A DNA stretch of 64,000 bases from Trichopria drosophilae (GCA_030407085.1 CM059587.1:92189001-92253000); one strand, 5' to 3'; counted from the first letter of the stretch, positions 12,250 to 25,250 are shown. Notes: generated by a model from the sequence alone, not told the origin. Program-made: numbers and translations.

Positions 12250-12610
12250 AGCTTTCGTCAACAGATTGACCCATAGGTAGGACTGGGGTTAAGTAATCAC
12301 CCAGAAAATGCGGGTTAAGTACAAGAAAACTGCGGGACGATTAGCCTCTCGATGCTTCCGAACCCCAGAAAGCTCCAAGGTCTCGGCGGCGACGAAGACG
12401 TTCTCCTAGTTTATTTTTGAAGGTATATATACCCGTAAGAGTTACGGCGCCAAGGCCTCGGCCGTCGTACGGCCCGAGGTCGGTTATTGACTAGGGCGAA
12501 ATCCAACTTCTCCGGGCGACACGGGGCCGTCATTGAGCCACCAAAATTATTAAGGAAGAAACGCGCCACCCAAAAAATAAAGCATTTGGGAACCGTGCCA
12601 ATCGCTGGTC
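12250..12610. other. GC-rich patch of unknown origin
   Basis: A CpG-rich segment interrupts AT-rich DNA. It contains a TATA-like GTATATATACCCG near 12423 and a hairpin near 12454-12482 (CCTCGGCCGT and ACGGCCCGAGG). The combination resembles a promoter or a solo LTR fragment, but I find no matching second LTR, TG/CA ends or coding sequence. Identity is undetermined. Confidence 0.3.
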
Positions 12611-12649
12611 CGTTATTTTCCTTCGGTCGTTTCGTGAATTGCTCCGTTT

Positions 12650-13310
12650 TTTTTTTTGAGATGCGAGTTATGTTGATGTTTTTGCACGAGAATTTAGTGA
12701 TATTTTTGTAAACCTATGGCCCAAACACGAAATCGAAAAGATCAGCCCGGCTTGCTCTCGTAGAATGTTTGCATTGCTATCGAAACTAGAAAAAATACGA
12801 CGAAAAAAGACCCGACGGTAAAAGACACCAAATTTGTCTGTTAAACGTAAAAAACGTCACTTGGTTAGTAATGAAAGTTAGGGTAACATTCGTGTGTCAT
12901 TTCTAAGCGATATGTGCAAACACTTCCGATGGTGGCCGGTAGATGGATAGACTACTCGCAAGCGCTCTACAAACGTAGTTATTCTTATGAAGAAATATTT
13001 CTTTCCGTTTTTTTTAACTGGAATTTATATTGATGTGTTTGCTCAAGAATTTAGTAATAGTTTGTAAGCTTATAGCCCAACATGGAATTGGAATTATCAT
13101 CCGCGTTTGCCTTCATATAATGTTTGCATTGATGTCGGATCAAGACACAATACGTTGGAAAAGGACACCAAATTTGATTGGTAAATGAAATAAATAACTT
13201 CATTTAGTTACTGGGTAATTTGTAAGTGATATGTAGAACCACTTCCAGCGGTGAACTCTAGGTGGATAATGTTCTCGCAAGTGCTCGGCAAACTTTGTCA
13301 ACACTTTTTA
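12650..13310 (+). repeat. Direct duplication of a block of about 320-360 bp
   Basis: Two diverged copies share ordered blocks: TTGATGTNTTTGC, GAATTTAGT, AGCCCAA, AATGTTTGCATTG, GGACACCAAATTTG (AGACACC in copy 1), TGATATGT (CGATATGT in copy 1), CACTTCC and CTCGCAAG. GAATTTAGT repeats with a shift of 357 bp, but the later CACTTCC block with about 319, so one copy has an internal deletion or insertion. No protein is recognised. Confidence 0.75.
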
Positions 13311-13584
13311 TGTCCGTGTATTCGTTGTTTTTTTTTATTCTTAGCTTTTGAATTTTTATCCAATATATTTGAAATTTTTAAATATATAATAACAAACTGT
13401 TATTTTTATGTACGTGTATTCCTTTTTCACTCTTATAAAACTTTATAAAGTTTATTAACATTTTTATTTGAAATTTACAATTTTGTAAGTGAATACATAA
13501 ATTTCTTAAAATTTAATTATGTCATGATGTTGGTAACGATATAAAAAAAATAATTTTAAAAAAGTAAGGACCAAATTGGAGAAA

Positions 13585-13650
13585 TTAGATTCGCACCGGG
13601 ACTTGAACCCACGACCTTTCGATTGTCCGTTGAATACGCCAAGTGTTGAA
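13585..13650 (-). repeat. tRNA-derived (SINE-like) relic with pol III B box
   Basis: On the minus strand GGTCGTGGGTTCAAGTCCC (from 13598-13616) is an excellent tRNA B box with its T-arm stem context. Upstream sequence reads like an anticodon arm (CGGACAATCGAAAGGTC), but a proper A box and acceptor stem are not seen. It is therefore a pseudo-tRNA or SINE head, not a functional tRNA. Similar B boxes lie at 25413, 29911, 41535 and 57644. Confidence 0.55.
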
Positions 13651-13659
13651 ACAAACAGT

Positions 13660-15160
13660 TGTTATTTGTGTTAGAGTGAATGAATTTTGGAAAGTGGGAA
13701 TTATTGATTTTAGACTACGAAATTTGTTTAAGAACGCACAATGAAAACAGTTAAATCAATAATGAAAATGAGTAAAACTGTTGTAATGTATAGCTGTCAA
13801 ATTCTAGAATTTGATACTTGAAAATGATAATCCAAACATCAAAAATAAATCTCAAAGAGTTCTTACAAGCATCTTAAAAATGTTAAGTCTTCAACATCGC
13901 TCAGAAAGAGCTCTTAAAGTGATCTTCAACAATACAAGATTTGTATAATCCTTTCAAATATGAAATATCTTGGTGAAGAGTTCAGAAAGACATCTTTAAC
14001 AGGCATGTGATCAGAAAACAGAGCAAAAATTTTTTTTAACGTTTTGAGAATTTATGAATTTTTCTAAATTAATTATTTAGAAATCCTTATAAAATATGTT
14101 ATAACTTTCTAATTGGATTCGGAATTATATTTTTTGTGATTATACAGTCATCACTCCATAATGACGTAATAAAAATACGAAGTACACACAAATAACTACA
14201 TTATACGATAAACTTTGAGAATTGCGTTCTGTTCTATTTCAGAATGTAAATTTCCAACAAAGTACTTTGTAACATTATATTACTGCGAACAAATTACTTG
14301 ACACAGTATTATTCTGCATAGAGCTTGTAATATCATTAAGGCGGTACCAAAAGAAAAATATACTGTTTAAATAATAATCCGGTGTAATTCGTAATAAAGT
14401 ATTTACTCAGCAGTCACAATGATATTTAATGGCATGAAAAGGAGCTTTATATACTTTGTATTTCGTAATTTGCATTTCTGCGAAATAATCGCATTATTAT
14501 CCTTTCCGTACAGAAAGGAACATACTGACGACTGTTATTAATTTCGAAATCGAAATTTTCACTACTTTTACGTAGTATATATATTATATAGAAATGTCAT
14601 TCATTTTTGTATACAAAGTTAATAATAGCGGTATTAGTAAGTATGACTCTTATAATTACTGCATAAGATTTTTAAAAAACTCTTTTAAATTGTTGAATTT
14701 AATGAGTTTTATTTATTTTATTAGTAGCCACGAATTTATGTTTTAACCCTTCGAGGGGAGAGAGGAATTTTTTGTTACAGTTTTATGACACATATTTTTT
14801 AAGAATGAAGATTGATGACCGAAATATAAAAAATGCTTGATCCATATAAAACTGGGAACTCGGGGTTTGTCAAAGTCGTAGATTATGAATCTGACAACCA
14901 ATTAATGATCAGCGACATTAAAAAAATCACATAAAAAATATTATTTTATATGAATTGTTAAATACATTTTGTAATTATATTTGTTTAGTATAAAACTTCA
15001 CATTTTTCAATATTGGTTTATTGATAGCAAAACATTTTCTGATAATATTCATTAACTTCGAGTAAGTAAATAGTTTGTCTGATATGATACTGTATTGAAT
15101 TTACAAAAAAAAATCAGAATGTATAACTAACAAAAATTTAAAAAAACATATGAACGGAAT
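13660..15160. other. AT-rich non-coding stretch, no feature recognised
   Basis: No repeat array or RNA gene is recognised. A small hairpin CCTTTCCGTACAGAAAGG is present near 14501. Open frames are trivial. Confidence 0.55.
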
Positions 15161-15164
15161 ATAC

Positions 15165-15626
15165 AGGTCGAAAAACCGATTAGCCAAAAACCGTCGGTCA
15201 AAAAACCATCAGTCCCAAAACCGACAATCACAAAACCAACAGTCACAAAATCGAAAGTAAAAAAAACCGGGGTTCGGATCGAAAAACCGACAAATCATAA
15301 AGCCGACAGGTGAAAAAGCCAACAGGTCAAAAGACGACAGACGTAAAGTCAACAGTCAAAAAGCCGGCATATAAAAAAAATAGACACATCGATCACCGGA
15401 CAGTCATGAGTCACAAGTTTTGGTTTTTTACTGTCAGCTTTTCAATTGTCCGTTTTTTGGCCTGTCGGTTTTTTATTTGTCGGGTTTTCGACCCGCACAG
15501 AAAAACAGTTTTGCAAAAATAGTAAATAATTAGTTAATTCTTATGCTACCGACTTTTTGTATGTCGGCTTTTTAATTCTCGGTTTCTTATCTCGTATGTT
15601 TTATGGTTTGTCAGATTTTCGACCCA
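15165..15626. mobile_element. Fold-back element with tandem ACCGACAG arms
   Basis: The left arm (about 15165-15380) is a chain of 14-18-bp degenerate units of the form AAAAACCGACAGTCA. The right arm (about 15415-15626) is the inverse, TTTTTTGNCTGTCGG. The outer tips are GGTCGAAAAACC and GATTTTCGACCC. A second pair of the same tips lies inside (GGATCGAAAAACCG near 15277 and GGTTTTCGACCCG near 15483), which suggests a nested copy. A 70-codon frame across it is an artefact. A second locus of this family is at 40.94 kb. Confidence 0.85.
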
Positions 15627-15654
15627 CAACCATTTGTTATGACTGATATTATGA

Positions 15655-16390
15655 ATATATTTTTTTCGATGTTTAAAATATTTGTCCGCCGTATTCGAAC
15701 CGCCATTTTGAATATTGAAAAACTCACGTAAGCATAAGGATCAGAAACCGAAAAAATTCGTACATACTAAATTTTTTCAAAACAATCGATATTCAAAAAA
15801 AAATTGTACGCTATATTGAATCCGCCTTTTTGAAATCTGAAAATGGAATTTTACGATCATGATCTGTAATCTGGAAAATCTTTAAAATGCATATGATTTA
15901 ACAAATTTGTTCAGCGGTATAATGTGACCGTCAAAGGTATTTGACAATAAATTTTGATATTTGATAATAAACAAATACTAATCACACTTGAAATTAATTT
16001 CTTGAAAACCAGAGGCTATAGAATCATCGTTATATTGATATAATTCAAAATGGCCCGTCAAAAATGGCGGATCAATGGTGGAAATGTTAGTAAATCCTCA
16101 CGAAAAAGATTACTGGAATTGTTGGAGTCATCGACATGCATCTTGCATAAGATTTTGTAATTCAAATGGCCGATCCAATATGACAGATCAAAAGTTGGAA
16201 ATAATACCAAATCCTCACAAATAACGATTTTGAATTTGACAAACGTAATGCTAGATTCATATTCAGCGGCCACAAAATACCTCGAGTCGATAGTTTAGGG
16301 GGTTCTCAAACATTTGTAATTTTTTATCCGCCATATTGAATTCACCATTCTGAGTTTTAAATGTCTAATACATGATGAAGTTTTTATTTA
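15655..16390. repeat. Decayed copies of the 121-bp GGATCCAAGATGGCCG satellite unit
   Basis: The recurring cores ATTCAAAATGGC, GGCGGATC and GGCCGATCCAATATG, and their complements (CCGCCATTTTGAAT near 15702, ATCCGCCATATTGAATTC near 16326), match the 43-kb array but are more diverged and in mixed orientation. Blocks such as CTGTAATCTGGAAAATC echo the array's ATTACGAATCTGA. This is probably an old dispersed copy of the array. The 71-codon minus-strand frame is a repeat artefact. Confidence 0.6.
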
Positions 16391-18440
16391 TTTGCCAATT
16401 TGGTGAATTGCCTGAGGGTTAAATTGCTGCACGAAAATCAAACTGCAGCACTACTAAACGCTATTGATGACTATTTGCATAATCATTTTTCATATATGTT
16501 GCAGTAAATAGGACTTAGTTTCATCATTTTTAAAACGCTAATATAATAAAAGCCTTGATTCATTTTTAATAGACACACAGTCGAGTTTTATCATTGTTGG
16601 CTTTCATTTACCAAGACTAGTATTACAACGACTAGTAGCTGGCATTGGTTAATTTTAAATACTGAATATTGGCGTATTTGCAGCAATATTATATATAATA
16701 GTATTAATAAGTGCTACAGTTTGAGCACTTTTCAACTATTGGTAAGTATAATTTCTTGCCATGCGATGGACAAAATATCGAATACGCATTGTTAATAATA
16801 TTAAATGTCTATTAGTCTTTAAAAATCCTGTTAGTGGCATCAGTCTTTAAACCGGACTATTTCCTCATTACTGACTAAGTTTTAAGTATTTAAGTATTAA
16901 GTAGAAACTATTAGAAACTTAATAGTTAAACTAAATAATAGAAATAGTTTCGATTATTTCTTTTTAATTATGCTAGTTTTTACGTACGTAGTAAATAATA
17001 GTTCTGTAAACGTCAGAATGGTTAGTAATTACTATCGCAATCAGATATAAATTACTTTATGGTATTTTACGTCTAATCCTTACGCATACTAAATTATTAT
17101 ATAAAATGATCAGTAGTAGTTCCCATTAGTTTCCTTCAATTCTAAATGGTTATTTTTATCGTTTCTTGTTGTCCGATGCATACTAACTATGTCAAAAACT
17201 GGTGAATCAGAGAGAATACTATACACATTTATTATTAATATTTTTATGGAGTATAAAATAAAATAAAATTACAGAAGTAATTTTGTGATTGTAACATTAG
17301 TGACTTCAATTAAAGCCTAATCACTGAAAACCGCACAAAGTACTTGAAAAAACACAAAAACCTGGAACGAGGTGGCCAAATTCAACAACTAAAAAAACAT
17401 GGTAAAGTTACACAATATAAGTTTATTCTTCTCCTCGTGACCCCAAGTAGAAAAGTTTAATAATGAAAAATTCTTTTCGTGATACAACGCCAGAAAAAAA
17501 CTTGATCTTTTTATTCTGTCTGCTGTAACTTTCTACCTAATTTATGTTTCAAACTTGTATTATCATATTAGTGCTCGTATTAACATATATAAGAATATCT
17601 CGTTTAAGAACGTATAATTCTGACTGAAATGGATTATTCGTCAGATTAATGTCACGTCGTGTGCAATTACTTAACTTTTTCCATTTAATCGATAAACATC
17701 TATCTACGTCAAAAACATTTACAGTTAAAACATATGACGTGTTTACGAATTGAAGCATTATGAAATTTGAATAAAAAAAGCTCTTTGTGTTCGTTTTCCC
17801 AGTGGCGTGCGATTCAGACGCAACCAATCAGAAAGCTCGTATGTGCTCTTGATCACGCGACTTTTGTGAAATCTAGTTGTATTCCATTGTTTATTCGAAT
17901 TCAACGTTCCAAATAATACGTACAACACATTCGTTTTTATTTTCAGCGGGAATGTATCGTATTTGAATGCTTTAAAATGCGATATTCAAATTTTTATAAA
18001 GTTTTCCTTCGACATCAAGAACAATATGCCATTTTGTGTTCATTCTTAAAATTTAGTATACATTTGTTTACATTTTATCAAGCATACAAAAAATTCCATA
18101 GCAAACAAAAAGTTTACGTCGTATTTTTTTCAAAATTAATTAAACATGAGGTTATGAATCGAAATCGAAAATCAATTTATGATAAAGTTTAATGCACGCG
18201 ACGTAGTTATCGTGGTCTCCAATAGATGCGCGCATGGACTGTCACTGCACTGGCCCGCTCCCGTTGTAGAAATGGATCTTCGGATATTAAATGATGTATG
18301 GTAAATATGGTAACACTTTAATGTCTAGCGTCATATGCGTTTGCCACCAAAATGTCAAATGTCGTATAAAATTAGGCCTAACATGGTGCACATGTCTGTT
18401 AATCTCAATACAAGACAGACGTGTATAGGTTATGTTTAGG
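16390..18440. other. AT-rich non-coding stretch, little recognised
   Basis: It is mostly low-complexity AT-rich sequence. CpG is somewhat higher near 18190-18290. A 92-codon minus-strand frame (17549-17827) has no recognisable domain. No repeat array or RNA gene is evident. Confidence 0.5.
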
Positions 18441-18484
18441 TACATTCAACCTTCAAGAGAAGAGTGTTTACAAAATTGACTTTT

Positions 18485-18605
18485 GAATAAAGTGAACCCT
18501 CACTTCTGGAGAGTGGTCCAATTGGAATTTTTTCAGGAATTGAGATTTCACTCCAACGTAGTGAGTTTTCACATTAAGAATATTAAAGTGAAGAGTTGAA
18601 TATGA
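18485..18605. repeat. Second cluster of CACTC/GAGTG hairpins
   Basis: Short inverted pairs such as CCTCACTTCTGGAGAGTGG and TCACTCCAACGTAGTGAG resemble the clusters at 8.29-8.48 and 56.34-56.5 kb. The units are short and diverged. Confidence 0.5.
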
Positions 18606-18727
18606 CGAATTGGCACTAAATTTATTGGAGATGATTTTTAAATTAAACATGCTTTCCCAATGGAATATGGATTTACGCACGTGAAAAATTCCAACTGTAA
18701 TGCAGTCCGGAGTAAACGAGGCATGCA

Positions 18728-18781
18728 ACCAGAACTGTGGAATTACGTTCTGAGCTTCCGTAATTTCAGTTGCATTCTGGT
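18728..18781. ncRNA. Short stem-loop, weak pre-miRNA-like candidate
   Basis: The left arm, ACCAGAACTGTGGAATTACG, pairs with a right arm containing CGTAATTTCAGTTGCATTCT and ending GGT, around a loop of about 11 nt. The arms are about 20-23 nt with bulges. Flanking bases do not extend the stem, so it is short for an animal miRNA precursor. It may equally be a remnant of a hairpin transposon. Confidence 0.25.
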
Positions 18782-19376
18782 GGTCTCAACCCTCTGAAGC
18801 GAGCAAAATGTTGCGGAACGCGATGAAACCCTTTAAAAAAACGACGAGTTCTCGGTTACGTCCTTCAGCTGGCGCCGCATAGAATCTGCATTCGGTTTAC
18901 TCTCTTGGATTTCACTTTGTTCCTATTCTTATCAGTTGGCCGCTTTTTATTTTATCAGTGTCATTTCCCTCCTTGCGGCATTCCCACGTTCCTGCGCTAC
19001 TCTTTAATCTGCTCTGCAGTTCGATTTGTTTTATTTTTTGCCTTTGTTCGATTAAACTTTGGTTTCATATTTTTGCATGTGATTAAGGATTCGACAAATG
19101 CCAGGCGTTGTCGAGATTTTTCCTAATTATCACATTATTTTTTAGCCATGTTGTTGCAACTTTAGGGTGGTGGGTGCTGCAATATTAATGTGGAATTTAT
19201 ATTTTCTTTGGAGGTCCCATCAATTTCTTGCACTTCTTCCAACGTCCATAAATTATTGATAGGTGAACTTACAGTAGAATTTCAACTCATAGAAAACATG
19301 TACCTTTCGAATTCCTTGAAATATACAGAAAATAACGGATAAAACCTACTCTTTAAAAAATCGTTTAGTAAAGATG

Positions 19377-20465
19377 CTTCATCGTCTTCTATTTCATCGT
19401 CTTACATTTCATCGACTAGGACATTTCATAGTTTAAGAAAGTTCGTCGTCTGGACATTTCATCAACTTGACAGTTCATCGTCCAGCACATTTCATTGTCA
19501 ACTACACTTCATCGTCCGGGACATTTCATTGTTTGGAAATTTCATCGTCTAAGATATTTTATCGTCCGGGATGATGATAGAATTTGTCATATCTTATGTT
19601 TGTAACAATCTTAGAAATTTATGTTTCATTATTTGTGTGTAAAGGTCATTATAGGGACATTTATATTCTTTCTAGATTGTCCCCAAAGTTCTATATACGA
19701 GCTAGCTATTTTGGGGAAAGTAACTTTGGGGACATACCCTCATTTAAAATAGAGAGGCAGAGGGAAGGGGGCAGGCTCTTTTTAGGTTGGGTTAGGCTTG
19801 TTTTCATGGGGGCATCCTCGTGTACGCGACACGAACCATCATCGTACACAGCTACTTTATAGTTCTGTCCCCGGAGAGATCCAAATATATATATTTTCCA
19901 ATGGCGCCCCACCGGTGTCCTAGCCGATGAAGTGCCACCGATGACGAAATGTCCATACGATGAAGTGTCTAAACGATGAATTATCCAGAGAATTAATTGT
20001 CCTGACGATGAAGTCTCCTGGACGATGAAATGGAAGACGATGAAGTGTCCTAGACGGTGAAATGGAAGAAGATGAAGTGACCTAGACGACAAAATATCCA
20101 GACGACGAAATGGAAGACGATGAAGTGTCCTAGACGGTGAAATGGAAGAAGATTAAGTGACCTAGACGACAAAATATCCAGACGATGAAGTGTCCTAGAC
20201 CATCAAATTATCTAAAGGATGAATTGTTCAAACGATGAAGTGTCCTAGACGATGAAATTTCCAGACAATGAATTATCTAGAGGATGAAGTTTCCTATAGA
20301 TGAAAGGGAAGATGGAGAAGTGCCCTAGACGATGAAATGTCCAGAGGATGAAGTTTCCTAGGCTATGAAAGGTCCAGACGATGAAATGGAAGACGATAAA
20401 ATGGAGGACAATTAAATAGAAGACGATAAAATTGGGGACAATGAAATGGAAAACGATGGACAATC
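19377..20465. mobile_element. Fold-back element with TTCATCGTC tandem arms
   Basis: The left arm (19377-19575) is a run of degenerate units of about 18 bp, TTTCATCGTCNNGGACA. The right arm (19925-20465) is the inverse, GACGATGAAATGTCC, and is over twice as long. Part of the right arm is duplicated with an 80-bp period (AGACGATGAAGTG at 20035 and 20115). The spacer (19576-19924) is unique and holds a hairpin with arms GTCCCCAAAGTT (19679-19690) and AACTTTGGGGAC (19722-19733). The frames of up to 128 codons crossing the arms are repeat artefacts. Confidence 0.88.
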
Positions 20466-20789
20466 ATTGAATAATCGCGTATTATGCGATAGGTTTTAAT
20501 ATCATGACTCTAATGTCCAATATCTATGACACTATTACGGGACAAGAAAATAAAAGGTTGGAATCGTTTCTTATTTTCTTTTATTACAAATTATACTATC
20601 TTTGGCATGTAATATACAATCAATAAAACATAACTCAATGAATACTTTCATGACTTAAAAAAGTAACTACTGTAAATTTCTAGCTGATTGCGCCATCGAA
20701 TACCACTTAAGGACAAATAATGTTCCTTGTAACTGTAAATTGTAAACATAACCTACAAATGAAACACATGTATTTGATAAACACATTAC

Positions 20790-21090
20790 TCCAAAGGATT
20801 TTTTATGAAATTTGGTATCTGATGTTTATTGAGATCGCTAACTATGAATCCGCTATGAAATTCTCAAAATTCAGAACGACGGATCCAATATGCACAATAA
20901 AAATATTGAAAAATGGTGCCTTTGAACTTTGAATAGCTAATTTGTAAATAACGACCTCGTGAACCTATATTAACAAGAAATCACTATTTTACGAAATTAT
21001 GGTCGACCATATTTGAACCACTATTTTAAAATCTGAAAATCTGACACTCTATTCGTAATCAGCAATCTCGGTAAATTCTACATACAAAAT
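20790..21090. repeat. Decayed relic of the 121-bp GGATCCAA satellite unit
   Basis: AAATTCTCAAAATTCAGAAC, GACGGATCCAATATG and the later TTCGTAATCAGCAATCTCGG correspond to segments of the 43-kb unit (AAATTCAAAATGGCGGATCC and ATTACGAATCTGA or TCGCTGAT). Divergence is high and copy number is one or two. Confidence 0.45.
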
Positions 21091-22490
21091 TTAAAATAAT
21101 AATAGCGATTAGTTCCAAGATGTTAGCCATTAAAAGTAAATATTATTACCTTTTAACATATTTTAGTTTTTTCTTCTTCACTTCACCTAATTTTGTTTTT
21201 CTTATGTTTTTGGTAGCTCCTGCATTAAAATTACTAACTAACAGTTTAATAGCGCAAAATAATAAAAATTAAATAAATACCAGGGGTTTTCAAACACATG
21301 TGTTTCATTCATAGGTTATGTTTCCATTTTCCAGTTAAAACGTTAAACTACTTTACGTAAATGATATTCGATAACGCAGTAGACTGAAAATGTACAGAAG
21401 TTGCTTTTGAAATCAGAAAAGTGTTAATTCAGTTGTATTTTGTAGTAAATAAACAAAAAATCGAAATAAAAATTTATATTATATTCTCAAATATTTTGAG
21501 GTTATGTGTATACAAAAGTTGTAGATCTTTTTAATGTCTACAACTTCTCCGTACATTCTTTTTCGATTGGAGGTCAACTTTCGCCGGAAATAAAAAGAAC
21601 TAAAAAAATTTTTTTTTTTGTATACGTTTTCGTGAATTTTTTTTAAAAAGGGCCCGATAAAATATTTGAATTTTAATCTTTTTACATTCGTATGATTACA
21701 AATTATTTGTTCTAGCTAGAAAATTCTATTTGCATGTCACTCGCAATTAAAATGGGTTCAGCCACACCGTGTAAGAAGTTCTCAATCCAGTGATGGTGTA
21801 AAATATCTTTTTAAATTTGACTAAATCTATAGAAACCATTAATATTAATAATAAAAGCAAAATCAAGTAAAGAATGGTCAAAACGACTGACATATGACAG
21901 TCGTAAAAATATTGTATTTGTTTTCGAGATTGGATCCATCAGAGCTTAACCTATTTTCTACCCTGTTTAAATTTCACTCAAATGTTTTTAGTGTTCAGTT
22001 TTAATATCGGGCAGTTATTTATCTGTGGGGTAGTTTGCACAATTATTGGTTACTTCCCAATGATTGCAGTTATCTTTTTTAAACATTCATTTCTATATTA
22101 TTACATATCAAAGTAAACGATATACATTATATTTATTTACATGTAACAAGTGATGATCAAAATTTAATGCATTCCGACAAATAAAATCATATCGCATTTT
22201 GTAAATTATGTTAACATAATAAAACGCTTTGAAGCGAAATCAAATTGAAAAGTTAACCTAACGCACGATTACACAAAAATACGCGAACATGAAATTATAA
22301 TTTGCTATACGCTGAAGTATTTTGTCATTTATAGATTTTTAATTAAATTAAGATTCGTATTCAAAATCCTAAATGCAAAAAAATGAGAAATTATATTCGC
22401 TATTTAATTACTTTATAACTTTATACGTTTTCCGGCCAATTATTGTAGGTTCAGGTATTATTTTCCTTAAAATGCATTTTACAACGAAAA
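21090..22490. other. AT-rich non-coding stretch
   Basis: It contains a low-complexity poly-T tract near 21608 and otherwise unremarkable AT-rich sequence. No open frame, array or RNA gene is recognised. Confidence 0.55.
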
Positions 22491-22494
22491 GAAA

Positions 22495-22743
22495 TACAGT
22501 AGTGGAGTCCCGGTATAAGTGCATCTCGTTATAATTACGTCACAGCATATTTGCCCGGTTCCATCTCGTTATATTTACCTGTCGACGCTCTCTTTTTCCC
22601 CCACCTTGCGGGCTGTGACGTCACGAACATAACGCGATAGACGGGAGTGGGAGAAACGGCGTTCCCCTTCTGTTGGTATATATAACGAGACGGGACGGGA
22701 AGTCGAAGAATAGAGTAGGTAAATATACCGGGAATCTACTATA
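22495..22743. mobile_element. pogo/Tigger-like MITE, copy 1
   Basis: The ends are TACAGTAGTGGAGTCCCGGT and the inverse ACCGGGAATCTACTATA, flanked by TA dinucleotides as expected for Tc1/mariner/pogo insertions. The interior is GC-rich and shares ordered blocks with the copy at 26402: GCATCTCG-TATA, CAGCATATTTG, CCCCAC-TTGCGGGCTG, TGACGTCACGA-CATAACGCGAT, and GCG-TCCCCTTCT. It is non-coding and would depend on a transposase in trans. Confidence 0.88.
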
Positions 22744-22744
22744 T

Positions 22745-25250
22745 CCAGGCTTAAATTAAGGTTTCGTCGGATATTACTAAAACAGGCAAAAAATTATTGG
22801 TTTCAAGAATTATTTCCATAATTTGTCAGAATTTAGTAACTGATTATTTTTTATGTTCTTGACGAAAAGTGGCTTTTTACACGAAAATATTAATTATATT
22901 AGTATGAGTTAGCAGCGATTTTCATTATTATTCTGAAAACAAGGTTTAAGTAACTGAAATTTTTATAACTTCCTCTACAGACAAAATACTGTTTTTCTGT
23001 GTCTGAATTGTATATTTTGATGTTACAGAAACAACAAAAACTATCTATAGTTGTCTTATATTACGTATGTCAAAATCTTAATAAGGCAGTCAATTTTTGT
23101 TGGTTTAAATGAACGGAGATATTAATAATTTCATGACCATTAATTATTATTTAATTTTTCTATTTTTATTTTTCCAAATTGCTCTAGTTTTTTCATTGAT
23201 AACATTCTACATTTTGATAATTTTACTAATGTATTAAGAGTTATAAAACTCATGTATACATTCTGATAATTTGTAACTGCGTGTGGATGTTTTGCTTCCA
23301 AGGAAAAAGAATTCATTAAGTGCTGTACTATCGAGACGAAGCTTTTTTGTCTCCCACGCCGACTGTTTCGATCAATTTCTACTTCTGTCCAGGGGGTTAT
23401 TGCTATTGGCATACACCAAACGAAGCATTTGTCGAGCTGTTGGATATAAGAAATAAAGAAAACTTCATGCGAAGACTTATTTTTTATTTTTTGGAAATTC
23501 GTATAGAGCTTTATGCAATCATTTTTAAAAAATGTTTCCAATCTTAATTTTCTCTGTATATTTAAAAAACGTGAAATTAATTTATAAATAAGAGACATTA
23601 AACAATCCTCGAATTTATTATAACTTTTTATAATTTCATACTTGAATGTAAGTTAAGAAGAATTTGATGATTAGTAACTAAAATCAGTTTTAAAAAATTA
23701 TTTAGAAACTTTGATATGTCGGAATGATTTTCGAAAAATCTCTCGATACGGAAAATGAAGTTATGGATTAAATTACATTATATAGTGTATTTCGAGTATT
23801 TTTTATATAAAAATTTTCTTATCGAAAACAAAATCAGGGAGAGTGTAATTATTGCGAAAAACTTGAGGAAAGCTAACACGAACGAATACATCAATAATAA
23901 TGAACAAATAATGTTTATATTTAGAAAATTAAGTAATAAGAGAAAATTATGAAAATATGAAAAAGGGGGAAAGTACGTTCGTTGGGTAAAACGTTAATTA
24001 CTTTACTCAAGAATAAAACTTCCATTAAATTAAGTCAGTAAATACATTTCCTACTCAAATATTCTGGTGTTTACCATTTCCTTTGTGACATTTCACACTT
24101 TGAATTCTTGATTTCTAAACTACTTTCCAGCTTATTGTTTATGCTTATTAAAAAATGTTTTGTAATTTCGTAATTTTAATATTACTATAACAACGAAATA
24201 GAATTTTCTAATGTCATATTAAATATTTTTAATTAAATTTTATTATTGTTTAATCAAATGAAAATTGAGAATGATTATTGTTATATCTTTGTAAAATAAT
24301 GTATTATTTTTAGTATAGTGAAACTGTCGATTACTTAATAAAGAAAAAGCCTGTCCTAAAATTGGTATAAAATTATTTGTTGTAATTTTAATAATGTTTA
24401 CATTTGCTAATAAGAGTAACTAACTACCTCTGATTTTCTCGACATATGGTAATATATTATACTAAATAAACTGTAGTTTTGTGAAAAGCACCATAAAATA
24501 AGCTTCATTTAAAAAAAACTTTTTCGGAACTTAACAGAACTTTAAATTACATTACACTTTACGTCTAGATGTTGTGCATATAATTAAAGTTTCCTGTTGA
24601 GCAAGTTTACTTTATCTCATCAAATGTATGCTTTCACACAAAAGATATACTGTATAGATAGTAAATACGTTGCTGGTTGCTATCTTACTTACTACGTTGT
24701 TGTTAGGTAAATTTCTTCTACTTTTTGGAACTTGTAAAATGTAACAGTAGACATTGAATTTATTGACGTTTTAATGCAAAACAATTATTAATATAATTAA
24801 ATTACTGCTAGCTTGGTAATTATTTTACAAAAAACTTATTTTCATTTCGGTGGCAAATATTTTGTAATCTAACCTACGATAGCAGTTATTATTATTGACT
24901 CCGACACTTGAGCAGATATCAATAATAATTTAGTATTTTCTAAAATTTCAATATAATTAATGTCTAGTTTTATGCATATAAATGAAGGTATTTTAAACCT
25001 AATTTCAATACCGTTATTAAAAAAATGTTATGGTATAATTCCATTTTCGAGATTTAAAAAAAAAATGAATTAAATGTAGGTGAAAACGCATTTCAACATT
25101 TTCAAACCCGATTTACATGTCTCAGGCCACGGGAAACCGGTTCCAAAAAGTCGACAAAAAATTGCATTTATTCAGTAGAAAATTAAGTTGAATGAATTGA
25201 AATCTAGAGTGATGTTCTATATAGTGAAATTTCGATTTCCAAAGGTTGGT
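22745..25250. other. AT-rich stretch with a 152-codon open frame
   Basis: The sequence is AT-rich throughout. A 152-codon minus-strand frame (23140-23598) overlaps a 75-codon plus-strand frame. The segment 23330-23420 is locally GC-richer. The peptide is lysine-rich, has no signal peptide, transmembrane segment or domain I recognise, and no upstream promoter can be defined. I consider it probably spurious, with a small chance of being a decayed transposon fragment. The rest is featureless. Confidence 0.4.

Noticed and set aside
13585..13650. Functional tRNA gene
   Set aside because: Only the B-box arm is good; acceptor stem and A box are missing.
19706..20092. 128-codon minus-strand frame over the TTCATCGTC repeat
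   Set aside because: Most of it is translated tandem repeat; the peptide periodicity reflects the DNA unit.
23140..23598. 152-codon minus-strand open frame
   Set aside because: There is no recognisable domain, signal or promoter. An opposing 75-codon frame overlaps it, and lysine/asparagine richness follows from AT composition.
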